Positions 35,043-47,880 of a stretch of DNA of 64,000 bases are shown here, piece after piece (the first letter of the stretch is position 1; the number at the start of each line of letters is the position of its first letter). The stretch covers positions 11,209,142-11,273,141 of the forward strand of contig LNAC01000003.1 in assembly GCA_002007465.1 (NCBI GenBank), written 5' to 3'. The stretch comes from Ailurus styani. Its lineage: Eukaryota > Chordata > Mammalia > Carnivora > Ailuridae. The notes under the pieces were generated by a model. The model did not search any database. It saw only the letters and a program-made list of their open reading frames with translations, and had not been told where the DNA came from. The position numbers and the translations under genes were made by a program.

Positions 35043-37069
35043 TTAAATAAGTTTGCTCTTATACAGGACATAGTGCAGTATCTAGCTGTGTTATAGTTGT
35101 TATTATTCAGAAGGGCTCGGGTTTTTACCTGAACTGTTCATTGCTGTCTTTCTACTCTTAAAAGAACATCCCCCTTAGTGTGTGTTGCATAGATTTTTGC
35201 TAAATGAGTGGACAAACTAGCTCTTCACCTGCTCCAGGTACCCGTAAGGCAAACCCTATTTCTTTTGCTGAGTATGTTTCTGGAGGAGGAGCATTTAAAA
35301 AATCCTAATTCCCAGACTCCACCTCCGGGATTCTGTTCATACTGACCCATGTAGTGCATAGCACAGTGCTTGTCACTACAAGAAATTTATAAATGTTTTG
35401 CACCTTCTTCCTATTTCAGCTTATCTCTTACTTCTGCTGAACTGAAGGGGTCAATTTTATGCCTTAATGTGTATTTGTTCCATTCAGGAGTTGTCAGCAA
35501 TGATATAGAACTAGAATGTTGGTTTCTTTAGTCCTTTCCAGAACAAAAGTGCACACCATTAGAGAAGAATGAATCATGTATATAAATATCACCTTATATT
35601 CTCTTGCTCATGACGACTCAGTCCATCCTTAATTCATAAACAGAATTTGAGGCAACATTTATAAGATGTCGTCAGCAGCACTCAAGATATTCTGTACTGA
35701 TAGGTTAGAAACTTCCTGATTGTTACATGAATGAGCTATGATGAATGTCAGATAAAGACTTGGGACCTCAGATTCCTGATCTGTTAAATTAAAAATGTGG
35801 CTCCCAGAACTAACATCTTAGGGTTTTTGTTTTGTTTTGTTTTAACATTGAAAGATTTAGAATGTTGTTACATTAGAGTTGGTTGCCAGTTCAAGAATGC
35901 AGTTGGGAGAGGAATGTTAAACAAATTCTGGAAGAATGAAATATTTTCCCCAAAAATGCAAGTGTTAAAAATCATCTTGTATCTTTAATTCAAAAATGTA
36001 GAGTAAAAATGCATAACACTCGACTGACAAGTGCCTTAAATAGCCTATGTCTTTTAAATACTTTGTATGGGTGCAAAAAAAAAAAAGACAATGTGTTAAT
36101 ACATGTGGTATATTCACTCCTTAATGACGGTAAAAAATAACAATAACTTTCATATATATCATGGCATTTATAATTTAGAAGAAACTCTCAACTAGTCACA
36201 AAATGAATCAACTAAACCTGTGTCCAGCTCTCCGTTTTGCTAGCTATGCCATGTGAAATAAATGGCTTAAGTTGGAATTTCACTTTAATAGACTCAAAGA
36301 CAAAGGGGATAATGCAAGTTCTGTCTACTTCACAAGGTCAAGATTAAAGTTACACATGCATTGCAAAGGATGTGTTAACATACCTCATATTCCAAACAGA
36401 GAGTGCGGAGATGAATCTTTTCTACATTTGAGGTTTTTTAGACGTTGTTGGGTAAAACAGAGGCACAAATAAGTAGCTAGGACATAAAGGAACCATTCCT
36501 ACTTTAAACTGGGTTAAAGTAGAAAGTCAGCCTGATTCGTGGGGGGTTTATGTAGGAGGAAAGCCTTGAAGGGCAGGCACTGTTCTCTAGGCTGGGAGAA
36601 GGGTTATTGGTATTAACCCTTCATGAGACATTTTTTCTCTGTAAGGGCTAGCAGGTCACATGGACTTCACAAGCTTCGTAGAATTTTGACACTAAACTAT
36701 AAACAAAATTATTATATTTTGGGGGGACCAAAAAAAAAAAGCTTTACGCAGCTCTTTGTGGCAAATGTTCGTATTCTCCTTTGGATGATTTATTTGCACG
36801 AAAATGCTGGGTCTATATTTTTTTCTCTGTATATTACCCATAAATACCAATGGAATAGTATAATAGTCAATAGTATTGTTGTTGTTTTGACTAGCCATGT
36901 ATACATAGCCCGTTGTCTCTGCTGAAGTATAAGAAAGCACTGTAATCTCCAAAATTATTAGAAAATTATCAGAAAGAAAGAAGACAAAATGAGTCGCCAT
37001 CACATGCTGTTTAATTCCAATTTGGTAGGATGTTAATGAATTCCCTTTTTCCCCCCATTTGAATTCTAG

Positions 37070-37275
37070 GCACATTCAAAGCAATAATCAACCTCCACAG
37101 CCCCCGGTTCCACCATTAGGTTACATGTCCGGAGCCTTGATTTCCGATTTAGAAACAGATGTTCCAGATGATGATGATGAGGAGGAGGAGGAGGCTTTAG
37201 AAATCCCCCGGCCCCTGAGGGCACTAGAGCAGACGCCTGGATCCAGTATGGACAATCTAGACAGCTCTGTGACAG
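37070..37275 (+). CDS. ROBO2: ROBO2 exon with proline-rich CC3-like motif and acidic tract
   Basis: A 206-nt exon with acceptor GAATTCTAG and donor GTAACG. It enters in phase 2 and leaves in phase 1. It encodes HIQSNNQPPQPPVPPLGYMS, a proline-rich region equivalent to the CC3 area that recruits SH3 proteins such as srGAPs in Robo receptors. GALISDLETDVP follows, then an acidic run encoded by four GAT and five GAG codons (37167-37193). It ends LEQTPGSSMDNLDSSVT plus one base. It can join 47698 (cassette in) or 50101 (cassette out) with no frame change. Confidence 0.95.
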
Positions 37276-40046
37276 GTAACGGAACTGATTTAATAGGAGT
37301 AACTGACCTATTTGTAACATTAAAATGCATCAAAAATCAAATACTTTCTTATGTAAGATTTATTCCACTCCAGCTATTTCTATAACATTTTAAATATGTT
37401 AATATTAAACACAAAATTCAAAAAGGATTTGGAAATACTTTTGCTTTGCTGCAAAAATGATAAGAAAATTCATGAATTTTAAAAAGCTTTAAAGACATGA
37501 AAGAAAACTCAATTATATCCAGGGCTTTCATGAAAAGTTCACTCTACTGGGGAACCAAGTCTATTACATAAAAAACCTTGACTTTCAGAAATGATATATT
37601 TTGTGTATCAGGAGCAACATACAAAATGAATGCAATCTTTAAAAGCTTCTCGATATTTCACTCTGTAAATCATTCACTGATGAAAATAAGCAAGTCTTCA
37701 GAATGAGCCTCTCTAAGGTTGCACAAGGTATTCTTTTTGGAATGGAGAAAATGTATAGTAAGATAAGCCATACATTTGCGCATTTCATATCGTTGGATTC
37801 AATAATTGCTCCTCTTCCAAGAAATATAGTTGTTTTTGCTGTTTACTCCTTCGGTGTCCTCTGCTTTGCTCACCATGTGAAAGGTAGCAGTTGCTACTCT
37901 CCTCGGATGAGCCAAGGACTGCAACATATTGCCAAGGATTTTAGTTTATCCCATTTTGTTGAAAAAACTTGAATCCTAATATGTACACAGTGAATATGGA
38001 GAAACATAAAAATTTCATCTTTCTATTCCAGTAGGTATCCCTTCTTTGACACACATACATAAATAAATGTCTCCTATAGGTCTCTAAAGACATAATTACC
38101 ACAAATGTAGCTCTTGTCTTTGCCTGGCATTGGGTCTTCTCAGAAAATCGCCCATTTCTGTATTTATCTTGATGATATCATCTTTATCCTTGGAGGCATT
38201 TACCACGGTTCTATTTAATTCATTTGTACTCCAGTGCTCCTAACTTGCACAGATTTTGCACTACGCATTAGAGTTAAGCCAGCACTGAGGGAAACTTCTT
38301 TACGGCAGTGATGGAGAAGGATGAGGACCTATATGTTTCTTCCGTATGCCTTCCTGAGTAACACAATGTGTGATGCATCAGTCCACTTTTTTGTTGTTGT
38401 TGTTTTGCGTCTTACCTGGGGGCTGTCTGCTTGCCAGGCTAATTAAAATTTGAGAACTGCAGATACATGGCTGTGATTTGAAATCCAGATCCAACTGAAG
38501 GTGGCAGAGCAAAAGTTTAAATCTTTGAATGCAGAGAGCCAACTATTAGTGCACTATTATGTTAAGCCCCTTTGCCTGAATTTGTAGCATAATCTCCTTC
38601 AGGGTAAAATTCTGCATATTTTTGCATATCTCACTAATGATACTGAACTCTTTTCCATTAGGAATGCAGTAAGAATTGCAATAATAACACAAAAAAGGGG
38701 CAGTTATAGCCTATGTAGTTCTATTACTAAATATTATAATGTCAGAGGTGATAAATATATCTATAAATCAGGAGACTGCCATTTCGTATGTTTCCATGCT
38801 CAACTGTTAGTAACATGTTAGGGTATTTAATATGAATGTGGTTAAAGCCAATCTGCCTTTCTCCTTGTACTGTTCATTCCAAATGAAGTTTTTATTGCTA
38901 AGAAAACAGTCTGTTTTCCTCCTTGAATTCACTGCTTAATTACTGCCGTGTATAAAAACCTCAGGGTGTTTAGGTATGTATTACAGGATGAATTTACCTT
39001 ATGAATAATACATCATCTCAGTGAAAGAAGTTGTACTCTAGAAAAGTAGTCAAAAAGGAAACTCTTTGCTTTCTTCTTCTCTTTTTTTTTTTTTTTTTTG
39101 GCTCTGTGATAACTTTGTGGGGAGGGTATGATCAAAGATTTTATTTGTTTTCTAGTATATAAGTATAATATAAGTAAGTGAAAATTAAAATAAGAGCAAA
39201 TATATTTTCTCACAAAAGTATGCGTGTGTAGGAAGCATGAGTGAGTGTATAGATGTGTGTGTGAGAGAGTATAGAGAGGGTTTGTGGTTATACCTGCATG
39301 TGAGCGTATGCAGGGGTGTGTGTGTGTGTGAGTGGAAATAGTATTTTAAGTGTATTAGAGTGTGTGTGCATGTGCACACATGTACGCATATGTGGAGATG
39401 GCCCTTAGGTGAATATATGTACGGACCAAATGTTATGGAAATCAACATACTGTTGATGTATATTATTCTGACGTGTTTATGTTTTCTTCAGACACTTAAA
39501 GCTAGTTTAATGGTGCTAAATGAGGTGGGCAATAAAACAGACACTGTTTCCATTGGCTTTTTATGTTTTTGAGATGGTAAGTGCCCACAGAGAGGATTCT
39601 GATCTTACTGTAAATTACTTGGGGTTCTAAATTTGTGTGTGGTATGAGGAAATCAGGCATTGCTTTCACTTAAATCGCCTGGCAGAGATTTTCATTTTCA
39701 TGAAACTAATAACCATTTTTATTAAATGGAACAAACAGTTTTATTCCGTTCCCTGAAACTCTAAAGTCAACCAGAATGATAGTCCAATGATAACAGAAAT
39801 GGGTTAATAAGCCTGTGTATTCAGGATTTTACTGGATATATTACATTGTAACACTTAACCACATTAAGTAATATAAGCAGCTAATAAGGTACAGAACCCA
39901 TCTTTATAAAGAATTATATTAATTCCCAATATTTTCCTAACAATGAATTAATTTGTGATGGATGTCTTTAATTTTAAAATAATGGTTCATGAATGGAAAA
40001 GCAAAAAGAGAGGGAAATATCTATAGTTCCATATCCCATAATCTTA

Positions 40047-40660
40047 TGTCTTAGCTGGTTGGACTGCTGTAACAAAAGACAGTAGACTGGGTAGCTTAAA
40101 AAACAAGTATTTATTTCTCACAGTTCTGGAGGGAACTGTGACTTGGGAAGTCCAAGATTAAGATGCAAGGAAATTTGGTTCCTGGTAACTTCCTCTTTCT
40201 AGCTAGCAGACAGCCATCTTTGTGCTGTCTTCTCACATGGCGGAGAGAGATAGCAAACTCTGTGGTCTCTCTCTCTCTCTCTCTTTTTTTTTTTTTTTTT
40301 TTTTTTAAGATTTTACTTATGTATTTGACAGAGAGAAAGAGAAAGTGAGAAAGCCAGAGAGCACAAGCACGGGGAACAGCAGAGGGAGAGGGAGATGCAT
40401 GGAGCCCCTCATGACGTTCAATCTCAGGACCCTGGGATCATGACCTGAGCCAAAGACTGATGCTTAACTGACCGAGCCACTCAGGCACCCCTAGTCTCTT
40501 TTTATAAGGTCACTGATCCCGTTGTGATGAATCCACATTCATGGCCTCATCTGAACCTAACTGCCTCCCAAACGCCCCCACCTCCCTATACATTAAAGAT
40601 TAGGGCTTCAACACATGGATTTTAGGGAGAAATCAACATTTGGTGTCCAAAACTCAGTAA
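40047..40660 (-). mobile_element. MaLR (MLT1/MST-type) LTR, split by a SINE
   Basis: The + strand reads as the reverse complement of a MaLR LTR: TGTCTTAG, GACTGGGTAGCTTA, TTTATTTCTCACAGTTCTGG, and after the SINE TTTTTATAAGGTCACTGATC and CAACACATGGATTTTAGGG. It is a non-coding ancient endogenous retrovirus-like LTR. Confidence 0.8.
40284..40491 (-). repeat. Can-SINE (antisense) nested in a MaLR LTR
   Basis: Long T-run and TTAAGATTTTACTTATGTA tail complement, then GGGATCATGACCTGAGCC and GAGCCACTCAGGCACCCC. It interrupts the LTR between its GTCTCT and TTTTTATAAGG segments. Confidence 0.88.
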
Positions 40661-40710
40661 TGTGGAAAATGTACTTACAAACCTGCTATATTATATTTAT
40701 TCCCACAACA

Positions 40711-40907
40711 TTTTTTTTCAAAGGTTTTATTTGTTTATTTGAGAGAGAGAGTATGCATGTGAGAGGGCAGGAGTGGGGTGAGGAACAGAGGAAGAAGCAG
40801 GCTCCCCGCTGAGCAGGGAGCCCAATGTGGGACTGGATCCCAGGACCCCGGGATCATGACCGGAGCCGAAGGCAGACGCTTAACCGACTCAGCCACTCAG
40901 GTGTCCC
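40711..40907 (-). repeat. Can-SINE (antisense)
   Basis: Tail complement, GA repeat, GAAGGCAGACGCTTAACCGA and a head complement ending CAGGTGTCCCC. Flanked by CCCACAACA and CCCAACAACA. Confidence 0.88.
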
Positions 40908-41540
40908 CCCAACAACAAACATTTATCAGATGTCTATTCCTCCCAATCTGTTGACTAGGAATTTAGACATAATAATGATAATGATAATAATAATGCTATC
41001 AAGAAGAAGAAGAAGAATACTAGCTTGCACATATACCCCTTCGTAGGAACGATACACTGTCCTAAGCAGTGGCCTTTTTTTCTATTGTGGCTTCATGAGC
41101 TAAGAATGTATCCTACATTTTTAAAGGATTCTAAGAAAACATGAAACAGACAAAAACAAAAAAGAGACAGCAGAGCCTCAAATATAGGGTCTCTGACACT
41201 TTATAGAAAAGTTTGCAGATCCTTGTCCTGAAGTTTTAACATGTATTAATTCACTTAACTGTCACAACCCTATTTTTATTCTCATTTTATAGATAAGGAA
41301 ATTGGGTCACAGAGGAGTTCAAAGTATTTTTAAGGTTACCCACCTGATAAGTGGCAGAAAAATTTTCAAAACAAATTGTTCTCACTCTTAAGATAAATTA
41401 TCATGATTCCTTCTCTGGATATGCCCAACTTTTTTTTTTAATCTCTGAATTTAACATATTTAAGAAGAAAATGATTCCCTGGTCTATTACTTATCATATG
41501 GATCTCTGTCTCTCTCTCTATCTCTCTGCTCTCTCTCTTC

Positions 41541-41545
<5 letters not shown>

Positions 41546-41579
<34 letters not shown>
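41546..41579. repeat. (TG)17 microsatellite with a nearby (AC)n
   Basis: A TG run preceded by a TC-rich tract. About 22 nt later an (AC)n run begins (41602-41615), so the transcript could fold into a hairpin. Confidence 0.95.
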
Positions 41580-41581
<2 letters not shown>

Positions 41582-43461
41582 CACATGTAAATTAAAAAAA
41601 TACACACACACACACTCACAAATACAACATATAATTTTATCTCTGGAAACATTAGTCCTTACCCCTGTATGCTTAATCAAGATTAAAAAAATCTTAGTTT
41701 TCAGACGTACCTTTTATTATTTATTTTCTTATATTTAGTTTATATTCAGTTATAGTGACTCGTGCTAAGAAAAATCAATTGTAGCAGCACTTTTTATATG
41801 AAATTTCCTTTTTAATTTAATTTATACTACAATCTAACCAATTTGGTTATAATAAAGTATAAAACTATCTTGATTATAGCACATCACACTCTGTTTGGGG
41901 CTAGAAAGTAAACACCCCGAGTTGTTTCAGTCTTCAGGAATATGCTTGCCATATTTCCTCCTTAATGCCAAATCTGCCATTTGGGGGTAACAGAGCAGGG
42001 AGAGTAGTTAATACTTCTTTCTATGTCTTCCATGATGGGAGTCCAGGGTAAATGTTTCCTGAATTTAATGACTCCACCACAGGAAAAAAGAAGCAGAAGG
42101 CAATGTGAAAGAGGACAGAAGGAAAATGTCCTGTACCTGGCGCCAAGATTCTAACTGCTTCACTGATCACGGAAAGTACAAGGGAGAGTGAGTGCCATGA
42201 AGTGAAACGAATAAAAGTTTCCTTAACTGCTGGACCCCACATAAATACTACGGCGGAAAGGAAATCGTGGCTTTGTATTTTCTGTATTTTATGTCCTTGG
42301 AGGTTTTTACTGGAACTCCCAAACCAGATCGTTTTGCAGACAATCAAACCTGGCAGCCTTACCACCTTGCTCGACCACACAGCTTTTAGAGAATTGGCCA
42401 CTCAACACTGTCACCTGATGCCCTGCTTTTGTTGTACAGACTTAAGGAAAATATTTTAGAATTAGAGGAAATTTGGAGATAAGACTACATATAGTTAAAT
42501 CACTTTCTTAGACTACTTCAACAGCTGTGACGTATTTGAACAGACATTAAACATGTAGTTCAGAATTTAACAGATAAAAGGGGAATATCATATATTCGAT
42601 TTTTATCTGAGTGGGACAAGTTAACGGGTGCCACATGTCTCAAGGAAGGAAGTTCGTAATGACTTATTTTGCTTTCCATATATATTACACCTTCTTTCCC
42701 TCTAAGGAATGTAGGTGAAATCCTTGCATATTTAGTATGTTTGAGTGAAAGAAGGATTTCTAAAGATGAGACATGTTTTTTCTACATTTAAGCAGAGGTC
42801 AGTATCTGGATTGATTTGTCCAAAGACACTTAGAGCTGAAGATTTTATTTAACAGATATTTAGACTGATTGCACTTAATAAGGAGAGTTCCTGGATTAAA
42901 TATTGGCTGAAAAAATGGGGGACAGCCAGTTTTGTATCTCATAAAAATGGTAATGCAACAATTAGCAGGGTCATATTATAAAGCACAGACTTTAGCTTAA
43001 TGGATCTAAGGATAAGCATTTATCAGAAAGGAAGGATTTAGCATAAAGCGACATGTAAATGAATTGATGACTGATCATAAATTAATTTTAGTGCTGAAAT
43101 GTAATAGAGACACAGCAAGATGCCATTTTATCATGGTATTTTACTGCTCAGTAACGTTTGAGCAACAACTTAATGTCCTATATGCAGTTCTTGTTTAATA
43201 GCTTGAATAAATTTGAGATTTTTTTGGCCTTTCAGCAACTTTAAACCTGAGAAGTTTCCAAAGATTGAAAAGGTAAACACAAATAAATTTGGCTATGTGA
43301 CATAAATTCATTTTTCATTAAATGTTTAAATATGTATTGATGATGTTTGAGGCTATAACATGTCAAATTGATATGGGTTGCTTATAATTTGTAAAGAAGC
43401 TCTACCTGAACTCATTCACTTGGCGTTCATTTTAATTTTTTATGTTTATATTTACATTTAT

Positions 43462-43682
43462 TTATTTTATTTTATTTTTTTATTTATTTTTTTTTTAAAG
43501 ATTTTATTTATTTATTTGACACAGAGAGATTACAAGTAGGCAGAGAGGCAGGCAGAGACGGAGAGGAGGAAGCAGGCTCCCCGCTGAGCAGGGAGCCCGA
43601 TGCGGGCCTCGATCCCAGGACGCTGAGATCATGACCTGAGCCGAAAGCAGAGGCTTTAACCCACTGAGCCACCCAGGCGCCC
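43462..43682 (-). repeat. Can-SINE (antisense), young, perfect TSD
   Basis: A complete young-type element. The 15-bp duplication TATATTTACATTTAT lies at 43447-43461 and 43683-43697. Confidence 0.95.
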
Positions 43683-46600
43683 TATATTTACATTTATGAA
43701 AGTAAACCAGTTATCCCCAAACTTGCTTACTTTCCAATTCATGAATCAATGTGTTTCTTTCCTTCCTATCATAGTCTTCTTTTTTTTTTCTAATGGTTTA
43801 CACAAATATTCAGATCATTCCTGATGCTTAAATCTAAAGAAAGAGCAAGAATGGTAGCCACAGGGAGGTGAAATCAGTGATTGCTAAATAAATGTAACAA
43901 TTTTACAACATGGAAGGAATTTAATATATGTTGTATACTTTTCTCTTCATGGTGTATTGCAAATTTTCTATTAAAATATTCCCCACAAATACACCCATTC
44001 CATAGATCATACTTAAATAGCAACAAAGGGCTATCAAAGACAAAGAGTGAGGAACAAAGAAGAAAGAAAATTTATTGCCTTCTTTTGTTTCCTTCTTGCC
44101 CTCCATTTTGAAGGTGAACTCAACTATACTAACCTGAGGGCACTTGCCCCTCTTTAGCTTGGGGTAATGAGGCTTCCTATTGCTCACCAAGGCCAAACCT
44201 GTATAGCATGTGTCTCTTCAACTTTGAAGTCATCTATCTAGTTTCTTAGCTCTTACCTAGAGCAGCAAAGAAAACAGAAGTGGTGTTCGTTCTATAATTG
44301 ACCAAAACCTACTTGAAGCTATGTCTTCCATGCTACTCTCTCTTGCCATGGAAAGGAAAAAGAAAACACCAAAGAAAACTTCATTAATAACACATTTCTG
44401 AGGGCATGGCAAGGAGTATTAACAGTGGAGATAAAGTCAGAGCAAAGACACAAAGGCAGCAAAGTAGCGGATCTGTTTAGCGACTGGCAAATTTGTAGGC
44501 TGAAATCTGTATATGAAGGACTCACTACCACAGGAGATAAAGGGTGTCTTTAAAAAAGTCAAGCTACCTCTGCTAAGAGATGTCACAAAATGACATTTCT
44601 TCAGTGACACTGCTGTGGTGTAGGATTTTTCCTACTTTTTCAGAGACTGTATTTGTCAAAATGATAGATCCTGAAGCTCAAAACACACAGCAAGCCAACT
44701 TGAACAGGGGGAAAAAAAAAGACCAATTATTTCTTGACTGGTTATAGTGGAGAAAGAATTAAAACAAACAAAAACGGGGTAAGTACATTAAATTACGTGG
44801 TTGACTGTGGATGGAGAACTCAGGGGAAAAAAGCAAATCGCCACTTCATATAACATTATTATCTTACTTTGAAGAAGATATTGATAAGTATTAATATTTA
44901 AGCATATCAAAGCATATTAGGAAATAACTCACTTCTTTTACTATTGTCCAAGTTATCAACAGGAGTTGGCTGACATTGTATTTCTTACTTAATACATTTT
45001 CTACAAGTTCTGATGAGTATATTTTTTTCTGTAAGTAAAATAAGTTCATTGCTAGGAAATGGCACATGGGATAGAATTACATATAGGATTTATGGTGAAT
45101 AATGAGAAAAATTGAAGACATTTAATTCGATGTGCCTGATGTTTGTTGAATTTCTGCTGAGCAAAGCTCCCAAAGAAAAAATGAAAATGAGTAAGAGTCC
45201 CACATTTCCAGAGTTCCACTGTGTAGAAGAAGAAACATTTATATGCAATGAACTGTAGTTTGTGGAGACCTGATATGCTACTGTAGGCATACTGTTTTCA
45301 AACACAAGAAGTAGAGAAATCGGTTCTTCCTAAAACAGGGTTAAAGTTGAGGAGGAATCAAGGTGATAAAAGGGATATTGATTTGGACTTTCAAGTTTGG
45401 CAATGGTCAATAGAGTTAGTGACAATTCAGAGGTGTGTCAAAGGGACCAGAGGTAATGCTACGGACGTAGTGGGGGGCAGTGGGACTACAGAGGCTGTAA
45501 GAGGGTGTAGGGCTGGAAAGGTAGGCTGGTCTAGACACTGAAGGAGCTCAAATTCTTACCTTGGAATCCAGATGTGGCATTCACAAATTTACAAACTGGG
45601 TAAGGTTTTGAAGGGAGGAACAAAATTACGTGACAAATGAGAAAAATACTTCAGATGACAATGAGGAAGATAGAAGGGACTAGAAGGAAATCAGGAGGCG
45701 CCTAAGAATGAAATTGGAGATGGAGAAAAAGGAGATGCTTCTTTGGAGAGGGAGTTTCAGAGAACTGACAAAGATTTAGTTGTAGATGCTCAGCGGACAT
45801 TTAGAAATACAGAAAACGGTGTGTAGGAGAGACCGGGATGGAGCGTTCACGTATTTCAAAACTCTCCTCAGTTCTAGGGTTTCGTATTCTCCGGTGATCG
45901 CGGACTGAATCACTTTGATTTTTTTTCTTATCTGCCGTAGCATTATATTGCAAAGCCCATCGCATCATTTCTCCTTTCGTTTTGGGCTGTTGGTCCTTGA
46001 CTTGTGATGATTAACTCAGCAATGGTTCTCTCAGAAGAGGCTCAGTTACTGCTGTTATCTGGGCTTCCCTTGCAGTGGCCTGTGTCAGGGGAATTTGTTT
46101 GGAAAGTAAAAAGTGTATCTCTGTGCTTTTGGCAAATAGAATCAAAACTCTATCTTTCTCTGCTACACTTAACACCCTTTTAACTTCTCAGATTCTTCTA
46201 ACCTCTTTGGTTTCTGTTTTCTCTCTCTTGAAAGTGCATGAACCCATGTGATTGTATCCTGGCACTTCAACCAAAAACACAAATACTGCATCACAGCAAC
46301 ACTCTGAACTGGACTGTTGTCTCTTAAACGCTGGAGGAAAGGGGGGAAAGAATCTGTGGCACTTGATTTTTAATCTCTTTTTTGTGACTATGTAATTGAT
46401 TGATGTAGAAAGCATAAATTAGCTTCTTATAAATTTTTTTTTTGCCTCTCTTTTTTAAAAACTTAGGCTAAGTGACACTTGGCACTTTATTGTGTCTAAA
46501 CTAATGGTACACGACTTAAATAAATATTGTAATATTAATTGCATTAAGTAAGAGATTAAGGTTTCCTTGTGCCTTGGTCTAAGAAAAAAATCTAAACTTG

Positions 46601-46831
46601 TAAATGACATGCTGAAAAATTAAGAATAAAAGTTATTTCTCAATATCTTCACATTTTGCAGCTCTTGACACATAAAAGTACAATTCTTTTCCTCTATTGC
46701 CATATTGTGTTTTGCAGAAAAATCCATATGAAGGCCAGTTATATCCTTCATTACGGTTAATTTTCTAAAACAAAGATTCGTAGTAAAGAGAAACCTGGAG
46801 TTCTTAAAACAATTAAAAAGCAAAGAACATC

Positions 46832-47032
46832 GGGCGCCTGGGTGGCTCAGTGGGTTAAAGCCTCTGCCTTCGGCTCAGGTCATGATCTCAGGGTCCTGGG
46901 ATCGAGGCCCGCATCGGGCTCTCTGCTCAGCAGGGAGCCTGCTTCCTCCTCTCTCTCTGCCTTGTAATCTCTCTCTCTGTCAAATAAATAAATAAAATCT
47001 TTAAAAAAAAAAAAGAAAAAAAAGAAAAAAAA
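46832..47032 (+). repeat. Can-SINE, youngest-looking copy
   Basis: Very close to the apparent young consensus, with a long A-rich tail. The perfect 17-bp duplication AAAAAGCAAAGAACATC lies at 46815-46831 and 47033-47049. Confidence 0.96.
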
Positions 47033-47697
47033 AAAAAGCAAAGAACATCATCCTGAGCTTTGAAATAGAAATTTTTAGTGATACATTTTTTTCTTTTGTT
47101 CTAAGTCAGTATGCTCTGATACTATTTATACTTTTTTTTGTTGTTTATAGTGTTTGTTGTTATATTTCCTGATTATTTCAATTTGTATTTTAAGACCTTG
47201 AAACGATTCTAGCCTCTCCACAGTACACTGGTGTATTCTGATTAGAAATTGTCGTTTGAATCTGCATTAAATTCAAAATATATATTCACCCTCTTCCTTC
47301 ATCCGAGGCCTTGATAAGTTTACTTTAAATATGCTGTAATTTACTTCAATAAAAATGCTCTTCTCTGAATTGTAGGACTTAAGGTATACATAGCAATTCT
47401 CTTTCAGAAATTGATTATGTAATAATTTAAACACCGTAAGACTAGAACCATATGAAACACGCTCTGTTTATGTGTTGCAAAGAGGTACAGGTTTTACCTG
47501 AGGTTCATCCGCCTACACTAGGAATGTTTAAACCATGGAGGATGCTTGCATGTGGCTACAGAAGTCATGATGGAACCAGATTTGCCTCAGGGAGGAGTGA
47601 GGAGTTGAGGCAGCCTACTTGTTCCTTAATAGAGTATGTGCAAGGAGATGGGCTATCCAATATATACCACTCACTAGACAACTACATTTGTTTTTAG

Positions 47698-47880
47698 GTT
47701 CAATGGTAAATGGATGGGGCTCTGCATCTGATGAGGATCGTAACTTTTCTAGTCATAGATCTAGTGTAGGTAGCTCCTCAGATGGCGCCATCTTTGCCAG
47801 CGGCAGCTTTGCTCAAGCACTGGTGGCAGCAGCAGATAAAGCTGGTTTTAGGCTGGATGGAACCAGCCTTACGAGAACAG
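47698..47880 (+). CDS. ROBO2: ROBO2 cassette exon ([14 protein letters not shown]... segment)
   Basis: A 183-nt exon, phase 1 to phase 1, with acceptor TTGTTTTTAG and donor GTTGGT, which is a weak donor. It encodes [40 protein letters not shown] and [20 protein letters not shown] plus Thr. ROBO1 carries a clearly related segment (GSMINGWGSASEED...FAQAVAAAA) in its constitutive tail as remembered. ROBO2 transcripts both with and without this block can be built because 37275 joins either 47698 or 50101 in frame. Ser-rich content suggests phosphorylation, but that is inference. Confidence 0.88.

Larger units (their letters stand above)
32883..37069 (+). other. ROBO2: Intron with MER5-like and tRNA-Lys-like SINE remnants
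   Basis: A 4.2 kb intron holding a MER5-type DNA transposon remnant (34061) and an old tRNA-Lys-like SINE (34921). The remaining unique stretches, 32890-34050, 34330-34910 and 35050-37060, show no exon or repeat that I recognise. Confidence 0.65.
37276..47697 (+). other. ROBO2: Large intron with nested old LTR and several SINEs
   Basis: A 10.4 kb intron. It contains a MaLR-type LTR split by a SINE (40047-40660), SINEs at 40711, 43462 and 46832, AAT/GAT and AAG triplet repeats (40968-41015) and a GT microsatellite (41546). The segment 45330-45830 resembles an old unassigned mammalian repeat. The unique stretches 37390-40040, 41650-43440 and 43700-45300 hold no exon I can recognise. Confidence 0.65.

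Noticed and set aside
42021..42459. Overlapping 126- and 85-codon frames on opposite strands
   Set aside because: No recognisable domain and no gene context. They are probably chance frames in a less AT-rich intron stretch.
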